The notes below the pieces were generated by a model, which made no database searches, had not been told where the DNA came from, and worked only from the letters and a program-made list of their open reading frames with translations. A program made the position numbers and the translations under genes. 64,000 nt of DNA, taken from positions 56,817,998 to 56,881,997 of the forward strand of contig NC_062223.1 in NCBI RefSeq assembly GCF_902686445.1, given 5' to 3'. Shown in pieces: positions 59,301 through 64,000 of this stretch (positions within the stretch are counted from its first letter, which is position 1; every line of letters begins with the position of its first letter). Origin of the DNA: Sciurus carolinensis (Eukaryota; Chordata; Mammalia; Rodentia; Sciuridae).

Positions 59301-62300
59301 CCCTCTCACCCCTGCCACCCACAGTTGGAGGTAGCATGAAGGTCACAGCATTTATATCATGAAAACAGGGAACAACGCAAGGTGGGGCCATTGGATTTTG
59401 GAATGTGAATGCTGGCCTACTTAACCCGTAATGTTGCATCTGAGAACCCCGATCCCTAAGACAAGTGGGAACTTATCTTTCCCCTTGGCTTTCTGGGACA
59501 ACTTCATTAACTAGGGTAGTTGGCTTTAAAAGAGCTTGTTTCATGACACTATCCCCAAGAAAAGATCCACCCAAAGCTAGCTGTTCAGAATCTAATATAA
59601 TTCTGTTTAAAAAATTCTCCTCAAGGAAACCAGTATATGTAAGTGAAAAAGTAAACTGAAGGGAATTTATTTTGTTTTACAATAGCATCATCCTTGTGTG
59701 TAATTACTGCAAGCACACGCCCCTAATGCATTTGTTTATATGCTGGTTTCTAATCCTCCCCAACCAGGGGTAACCTCTAGAGGCAACACTGCTCCAGAAT
59801 GACCATGATGAAGGTCCCCAAATGCCTATCTTCTGTGGAAAGGCCTAAGATCATCCTTTTCTTGAGCTCAACACAGCTTACACTGGCTCAAACCTTGAAC
59901 TGTGTGGTATAGAGTCTCTAGTCTAAATTTAATACGAGTAATAATAAAAACAATAAAAACAACAGGAAAATATCACTCAAACGCTTTCTGCATACATGTC
60001 GCTGTTTTTTTCTTTTGCTGAAAAACCCACAGGCAGTGACGATCTTGCAGACAAACTCACTTCAGAACAGGCAAAGTGGCACCCCCTTCCCCTGGTCCCA
60101 CGGCAGTGAGTCACTGCAGCTCACGGATCTCTTGCAGGCCACATCTTCAAGATGTTTTGTGTGCTTTGAAGAATACATTTCAAGTACTACAGGAAAATAC
60201 AAGGGTTGGGTATCCCTGAAATATAGCCCCGGCTGATCCCTCCAGATACTGGAACTTGATGTGCTGATAGCAGGGAAGGGTGCAGCTCCAATGAGGGAGC
60301 TGGTTCCCTCAGAGGCAGGCAGCCACGTCACATGTCTGTAGGGGCTGGGCTGGTCTCACCCCAGGGTTTATATCACCCGCCTGTCAAGCGAGCAAGTGAC
60401 AAAGCCTGGCAGCATGGGCAAAAGGCAACCACCCATGGAAAGGCTCTCCTTACAGGGTTCTTGTCGTGGACAGTTATTGGTTTGGTGTGCCTGGTATCTC
60501 TTCCTGCTTCCCCTTGTACGAGAATTCTTTCCCACAATCCAGGCACGATGGCACACACCTGCAATCCCAGCAACTCGGGAGGCCAGAGTTCCCCAGGTTC
60601 ATCAACATGGCAAAACCCCATCGCAAAATACAGAATAAAAAGGACCAGGGATACTGGGCTCAAGTCCCCGTACCAAAAAAAAAAAACCAACTTTCTCACA
60701 GAGAGCTCAGCTCATTCCGGGTGGTTTCAAGTGGAGTTCGTGACTGGGGTGGACCAAAGCTTCTCCTTATCATGATTGTCTCAGTGATGGATATTTAACT
60801 CATGGAGAGTCAGAGTTTAGCCCTAGACATTTTCTGTACACTTCCAAAACTGTCCCTTTCCTTTAGATTCCTATGTTAGAATCAAGGTTAACAGGGGTCA
60901 TTTCATCAACCATGGACAAAGAGCTCAAAAAAAAAAAAAAAAAAAAAGGCAAAGGCAAAGGTGTGATGACAAGTAGAGGTAGGTCTGGACATGGTCCTGA
61001 TGACACTGAGTACCTAGATCCAGCTGTGCCTGAAGCACACTCCTGAATTTCCCAGGTATCTGAACTTATACATTCCCTTTTATGCTACAGCTACTCGAGT
61101 TGGTTTCTGTCATTTGTCGTTCAAAGGCACAAAAATGGAATTGCACTTGTAGTGAGACCTAAGTAGCAATGTACCACCTGTCTCTAGCACAGGTGGATCC
61201 TAATTCCTGCTGGTGGGGAATGTTGGGGTGCTTCCAGAGAAAATACCTACCAGAAAATAAAACTTGTATGGAACTGCTACAAAATTGTTGTGTTAAATCT
61301 ACAGTCAAAATTGGTGCCTTTTGGGGAGGTAAGAAATAAGACAAGTGAAAGATGGGCTTTGTACAGGGCTTCTCTTTTTTTTTTTTTTTTTTTTTTTGGT
61401 GCTGGGAATTGAACCCAGGGCCTTGTGCATGCTAGGCAAGCACTCTACCAACTGAGCCATATCCCCAGCCCCAATAATTTTATTAGTTGTTGATGGACCT
61501 TTATTTTACTTACTTATTTATATGTGATGCTGAGAATCGAACCCAAGGCCTCACACATGCTAGGCAAGTGCTCTACCCCTGAGCCACCACCCCAGCGGGC
61601 TTCTCAAAGTCTATTAATCATGTGATTCATGGAATACAGAAATAAAGGGGTTTTGCAGGCCAATAAATTTGGAAAAGACTGGATTATACAAGCTTCCTCC
61701 CTCCCCATCCATAGAAACAACTAACAAATGCTATACCACTGAGCTACACCCTGGTCTATTTGAGATGGGATCTCTCCAAGTTGCAGGCTGACCTCTTGCC
61801 TCAGCCTCCCTGGTAGCTGGGATTACCTGTGCACACCACTGCGACCAGCTAAACAGGCTTTTGAACTAACAGGAGTTAGAACAGTAAAGGACAGATCTTT
61901 AATGGACCAGCATCCTTCTGTCCCCAACTCCCAAACTCAAATGGGAATAATGATGCAGTTTCCTAGACTCATTTGACTGTGAAACATTTTATGAAGCCAT
62001 GAAGAACTTTGGAGCCAAGTTCAACAGAACACACTTGGCCTGGGGCTCAACATCTCTGAGTGATGAGGCATCGGAAGCTCTAGCAGCACCAGGCGTGGGC
62101 AACAGCTTTGCAGCTCATCAGGATGCTCAGAGCGACCGCCCTGCAGCCGACGGCACACAGTGGTTTCCCCTTCTGTAGAATGGGATCACATCCAAGGCTT
62201 TCTGGCAGGAGTTGTTCACCGCTGTTGGCAAAGTGCCATTTCAATGGGGTTATTAAGATTCTATCACCTTGGAGTCATACGGCTAATGAGGGCTTTTGAT

Positions 62301-62697
62301 ATGTAATTTCAGCAATAAACTAAAATGATTTGTTTCCGATGGTGGTTGAAAAAGCCAGACTATTTAGCTTGCTCAGGTAAGAGTTAATTGTGGTCCAAGA
62401 AAAAAACGAAATGAACAACTGCCCACGTACGGATGCTCAAACGAAACCGCAGCCACGACTTCCCATGCCAAGTCACAAAACTCAAAGGCAGTTCCTGAAA
62501 ACTCCAACCTCCACAGCGAGCCCATTACCTCTGACCGTCACTGAGATGGTGGTGTTCTCTCCCACCAGGTAGCCACAGGGGAGGAGCTCGGGGGTCTCGG
62601 AAGTGCTGCTGCGCTGGATCTCCCCGATGCTATAGCCGAGAACGCTGTCCGAATTCAGCCCCAGCTGGCTCACGGGGTCCACGTGAATGATGTATTC
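44826..62697 (-). CDS. NAV2: Neuron navigator 2, C-terminal eight coding exons (partial, continues right)
   Basis: Reading the minus strand, exons 62697-62529, 58911-58676, 56577-56423, 56239-56168, 54506-54310, 53477-53359, 48223-48020 and 44951-44826 join in frame to 425 residues and a TGA stop. All splice sites are GT-AG. The joined segment matches the C terminus of NAV2 and ends DSSLESTL. It contains the AAA+ ATPase module: Walker A GPSGTGKT (segment residues 94-101), a Walker B-like strand VIILDN (160-165) and a sensor-1-like GTMNQ (N195). Known of the family: NAV proteins are UNC-53 homologues linked to microtubules and actin and needed for neurite outgrowth, axon guidance and retinoic-acid responses. 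The N-terminal calponin-homology, coiled-coil and earlier exons lie beyond 64000. It faces DBX1 tail to tail. Confidence 0.95.
45090..45300 (+). repeat. MIR-type ancient SINE remnant in NAV2 intron
   Basis: CTGACTAGCAAGACTTTGGG, CAAGTTACTTAACCTTTGGA and AACACCTGCCCTATCGTGTT follow the MIR pattern. Confidence 0.65.
46507..46554. repeat. (TG)n microsatellite
   Basis: A TG dinucleotide run of about 21-23 units, next to a reverse B1-ID element. Confidence 0.95.
46561..46758 (-). mobile_element. B1-ID dimer SINE
   Basis: GTACTAGGGATTGAACCTCA, a small internal duplication (CTCTGAGCTCTGAGC), then reverse B1 ending TTATAGGTATGTGCCACTAT. Confidence 0.8.
47041..47122 (-). mobile_element. ID SINE
   Basis: T run, GGACTGAGGATTGAATCTAG to CTACAGCCCCAGCCC. 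Confidence 0.85.
48020..48223 (-). CDS. NAV2: NAV2 penultimate coding exon
   Basis: Acceptor TTTCCAG, donor CGTTG|GTGAGT. Exactly 68 codons, starting LYGRRAPWEDPAKWVMD, with YPWAASPQQHEWPPLLQLRP and ending PPSDAEGDPL. Phase 0 at both ends, so the exon could be skipped without a frameshift. It lies beyond the ATPase fold and is Pro/Trp-rich. Confidence 0.93.
48385..48510 (+). repeat. MIR-type ancient SINE remnant
   Basis: CAGGCTTTGGAGTCAGGCTG and CCTCACCTCTGAGCCTTAGT match the MIR pattern. Confidence 0.65.
50279..50320. repeat. (CA)n microsatellite
   Basis: About 21 CA units, likely length-polymorphic, in a NAV2 intron. Confidence 0.95.
52985..53205 (+). repeat. MIR-type ancient SINE remnant
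   Basis: CACAAAGGCACAGAGAGGGT, GGGGTCACACAGCCAGTAAG and GAGCCAGGACTTGCAACC form a good MIR core. It ends about 150 bp from the NAV2 exon at 53359. Confidence 0.75.
53359..53477 (-). CDS. NAV2: NAV2 coding exon, PRLFLSCPIDVDGSR segment
   Basis: Acceptor GCCCCCAG-like CCAG, donor CTCCAG|GTGAGA. It encodes 39 residues plus the split Gly: PRLFLSCPIDVDGSRVWF, TDLWNYSIIPYLLEAVREGLQ. The conserved Trp and hydrophobic helix belong to the C-terminal part of the NAV AAA+ module. Confidence 0.93.
53478..54309 (-). other. NAV2: NAV2 intron, 832 nt
   Basis: Ordinary GT-AG intron with no repeat or RNA gene recognised. Confidence 0.85.
54310..54506 (-). CDS. NAV2: NAV2 coding exon, AAA+ lid start
   Basis: Acceptor TTCCCCCAG, donor CATCG|GTAGGT. 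It encodes WVLCANHTEPVKGFLGRF, then LRRKLMETEISGRVRN and a Trp-rich helix (IIDWIPKVWHHLNRFLEAH) ending SSSDVTI. The Arg cluster GRFLRRK could supply the arginine finger or sensor-2 function, but that assignment is inference. One Val replaces the Met I expect from human in RVRN(M/V)ELV. Confidence 0.93.
54600..54800 (+). repeat. MIR-type ancient SINE remnant
   Basis: CATTTTACAGATAGCTATGC, GTAACTTGTCCAGGATTGAA and GAGCTGAGATCAGAACCAAG follow MIR. Confidence 0.7.
55880..56090 (+). repeat. MIR-type ancient SINE remnant
   Basis: GAGTCAGAGAGACCCAGGTT, TCTGCCACTGACCGGCTG and GAGTCTCAGTTTCTCC follow the MIR pattern, close to the exon at 56168. Confidence 0.65.
56168..56239 (-). CDS. NAV2: NAV2 72-nt coding exon, sensor-1-like region
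   Basis: Acceptor CCCCACAG, donor TTCAG|GTAAGT. It encodes PYIIGTMNQATSSTPNLQ and LHHNF plus split codons at each end. The GTMN asparagine is at the position of AAA+ sensor 1. It is separated from the Walker B exon by only a 183-nt intron, the shortest in this part of the gene. Confidence 0.93.
56423..56577 (-). CDS. NAV2: NAV2 coding exon with Walker B-like strand
   Basis: Acceptor CCGTAG, donor AAATG|GTAAAG. It encodes ELRQYLSNLADQCNSENN, then the hydrophobic strand PLVIILDNLHH and GEIFNGLLNCKYHK. The Walker B aspartate is followed by Asn rather than the usual Glu/Asp. My recollection of human NAV2 has the same LDN, so this is probably a family trait and not damage. Confidence 0.94.
56578..58675 (-). 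other. NAV2: NAV2 intron, 2.1 kb
   Basis: GT-AG intron of unique sequence with only weak old-repeat signals (for example near 58.2 kb). No gene seen. Confidence 0.8.
58676..58911 (-). CDS. NAV2: NAV2 coding exon with Walker A (P-loop)
   Basis: Acceptor ATGCAG, donor GCAAG|GTGAGG. It encodes 78 residues plus the split glycine, including PKPILQRYVSLLIEHRRI, the P-loop GPSGTGKT and REGRELTDGVIATFNVDHKS. The P-loop has intact lysine and threonine for nucleotide phosphate and Mg binding. This opens the AAA+ core. Confidence 0.95.
60538..60686 (+). mobile_element. Degenerate B1-ID SINE with deletions
   Basis: CCAGGCACGATGGCACACAC start, B1 part shortened, ID part reduced to ACCAGGGATACTGGGCTCAA, A tail at 60675-60686. 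Confidence 0.75.
61373..61471 (-). mobile_element. ID SINE
   Basis: T run, GGTGCTGGGAATTGAACCCA to CCATATCCCCAGCCCC, a near-consensus copy. Confidence 0.92.
61472..61598 (-). mobile_element. ID SINE variant with extended tail
   Basis: TTTTATTAGTTGTTGATGGA lead followed by GTGATGCTGAGAATCGAACC and GAGCCACCACCCCAGC. This longer-tail ID variant is common in squirrels, by my recollection. It abuts the previous copy. Confidence 0.8.
61726..61850 (-). mobile_element. Degenerate SINE (ID/B1 remnant)
   Basis: GCTATACCACTGAGCTACAC then reverse B1 (TGCCTCAGCCTCCCTGGTAG, GGGATTACCTGTGCACACCA). Confidence 0.7.
62529..62697 (-). CDS. NAV2: NAV2 coding exon, upstream of AAA+ Walker A
   Basis: Acceptor CTCCAG and donor CAGAG|GTAATG on the minus strand. 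It encodes 56 residues beginning EYIIHVDPVSQLGLNSDSVL and ending ISVTVR, plus one base of the next codon. The segment is highly conserved in NAV2 just before the ATPase domain. It is the most upstream NAV2 exon in the window; I see no exon between 62700 and 64000. Confidence 0.93.
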
Positions 62698-64000
62698 CTG
62701 GAGAAAGTAAAACAGGCCCCATCAAAGAGGTGGCCAGAATCTCCCGAGACTCGTGTTCTCATTGGGTGATTTACAGTCGTCCCCGCTTCTTTCTCGGACG
62801 ATGACTGAGTTGAAATTGGGCTGTGGAATGAGGACAAGAAGAGGTGACTCTATGGGGACAAATGCCCTCGTGTAGTAGACCCCTTAAAATACGGATTTAT
62901 TTGGTTAGGGATTGGGATGGGAAAGAACCCAGACCCCTCGCAACACGGAACGTTTAGTCTGGAGGAACGACGCACGGAAAAGCTAGACTGCTTTCATAAG
63001 TCCAGCAGAAGTCTCTGAGGTGTCAGGGCTTGTGACCCTGCTGGGAAATGCGTGAAGAAGTGGTTCTGACAGGAAATCACTTCACCGGCCCCTCCCGTTG
63101 CCAAGTGCAAAGACCAGGCTGATAACAAAGAGAAGAAAACCCAGGGCTGCTAGAAAAAAGCAGCCACGCAGTTTTAAGGAGACTGTGTGTTTAATTTGGA
63201 AGCGTTTCCTTGTAGGTGAGCAGTAGGATTCAGGTCAGTGGGTATGGAACTCAGGCCCATGGGTTGAGGTGGTCACACTATGGCTGAGCTGAGTCGCAGG
63301 CACAGCCTCCTTCCAGTGCTCACCTTTCCTCACTGAGCCTGCACTGGTGCTTTCTAATCCAAGGTCTATGCCTACTCTACAGGGTAGGTAAGGTTTTGGT
63401 TGGGGTAGGTGAATTCGCCTGTCCTGAGCCACATAGGTCTCTCGCCCAATCACACTTCCACAGACTGGCTTGCAAGATGGGGGAACGATCTTGGTCAAAG
63501 AACAGAATTTTCGGCCAGGGAGCGACACTGGCCGCATCATATTGTTATATTCTGTGCATGTATGAATATGTAATTAGAAATCCCATCAATATGTACAACT
63601 ATAAAGCAATAGTAAGAAAATGGGAGAAGAGGAAATAAGAACAGAATTTTCTCTGTGTGAAGCCACCTGGATCTAGATGCTACAAAGAAACAATATACTT
63701 GTTAAATCAGGTGTGGAAGTCAGAACGATCGACTAGACCTTTGGTCCAGTTCTAGATTCATGGCCTTTGGAAGGTGCCCTGGCCTAAGCCTCATCCCTCT
63801 CACCTTAAATGGGACTATAAAGAGCTTGGCAAGGACTCTGACACAGACAACATGGGTCAATATTACTACTAAAGGGATAGGTCTAACAAACACTGATGGC
63901 TGTTGATTGACTTCAGGACAACAGAAAAAAGGGCCCGAAAGCTTCTTTTCAATCACCTGTATTCAGGGTTCCCCTTGGTATTCATTGGCTACTTCCCTTG
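62698..64000 (-). other. NAV2: NAV2 intron, partial (runs off the window)
   Basis: Unique sequence upstream of the EYIIHVDP exon. I see no exon with a convincing NAV2 translation and splice sites here, so the next upstream exon lies beyond the window. Confidence 0.7.

Larger units (their letters stand above)
58912..62528 (-). other. NAV2: NAV2 intron, 3.6 kb
   Basis: GT-AG intron with a degenerate B1-ID at 60.5 kb and a cluster of minus-strand ID/SINE copies at 61.37-61.85 kb. No other gene seen. Confidence 0.85.

Noticed and set aside
58698..59318. A 206-codon minus-strand open frame overlapping the NAV2 Walker A exon
   Set aside because: It is in another frame, reads through the splice acceptor into intron, and shadows the real exon at 58676-58911.
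63720..63956. A further NAV2 exon near the right edge
   Set aside because: The minus-strand translation does not resemble NAV2 and lacks splice sites in a compatible frame.

Overview
The window is nuclear DNA from a placental mammal, most likely a squirrel-family rodent (Sciuridae). Two things point there. Many short repeats are tRNA-derived ID SINEs or B1-ID dimers of the type typical of sciurid genomes. The two protein-coding genes are clear orthologues of mammalian DBX1 and NAV2. The species call is an inference from repeat style, not from a database match.

Layout. (1) 1-7225: 5' flank of DBX1, with a few SINEs, a GC-rich stretch (about 3.88-4.85 kb) and AT-rich, homeodomain/SOX/E-box-rich blocks that look like conserved developmental enhancers (about 3.24-3.66 kb and 5.54-5.78 kb). 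(2) 6.82-12.55 kb: the complete DBX1 gene on the + strand, with a TATA/CCAAT promoter, four coding exons with canonical splice sites, a 344-residue homeodomain protein, a 3'UTR and a poly(A) signal at 12523. Intron 2 (1.9 kb) holds another enhancer-like block. (3) 12.55-41.5 kb: a gene-free interval between the two genes. It is filled with L1 fragments, one of them a textbook twin-primed 5' inversion, plus SINEs, old MIR and MaLR remnants and an ancient antisense L1. (4) 41.5-64.0 kb: the 3' end of NAV2 on the - strand. Eight coding exons give the last 425 residues, including the AAA+ ATPase domain, followed by a terminal exon with a 3'UTR of about 3.3 kb. The gene continues beyond the right edge.

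The two genes are convergent (tail to tail), the same order as in human 11p15. DBX1 is a transcriptional repressor that sets interneuron progenitor identity in the embryonic neural tube. NAV2 is a cytoskeleton-associated AAA+ protein of the UNC-53 family used in neurite outgrowth. Both serve the developing nervous system, but nothing in the sequence shows that they work together; the arrangement looks like ordinary synteny.

I found no novel system such as a defence locus or gene cluster. The most informative signals are the L1 inversion, a 74-bp duplicated segment sitting inside a split ID element, enhancer-like blocks around DBX1, and a CpG-dense patch inside the NAV2 terminal exon.
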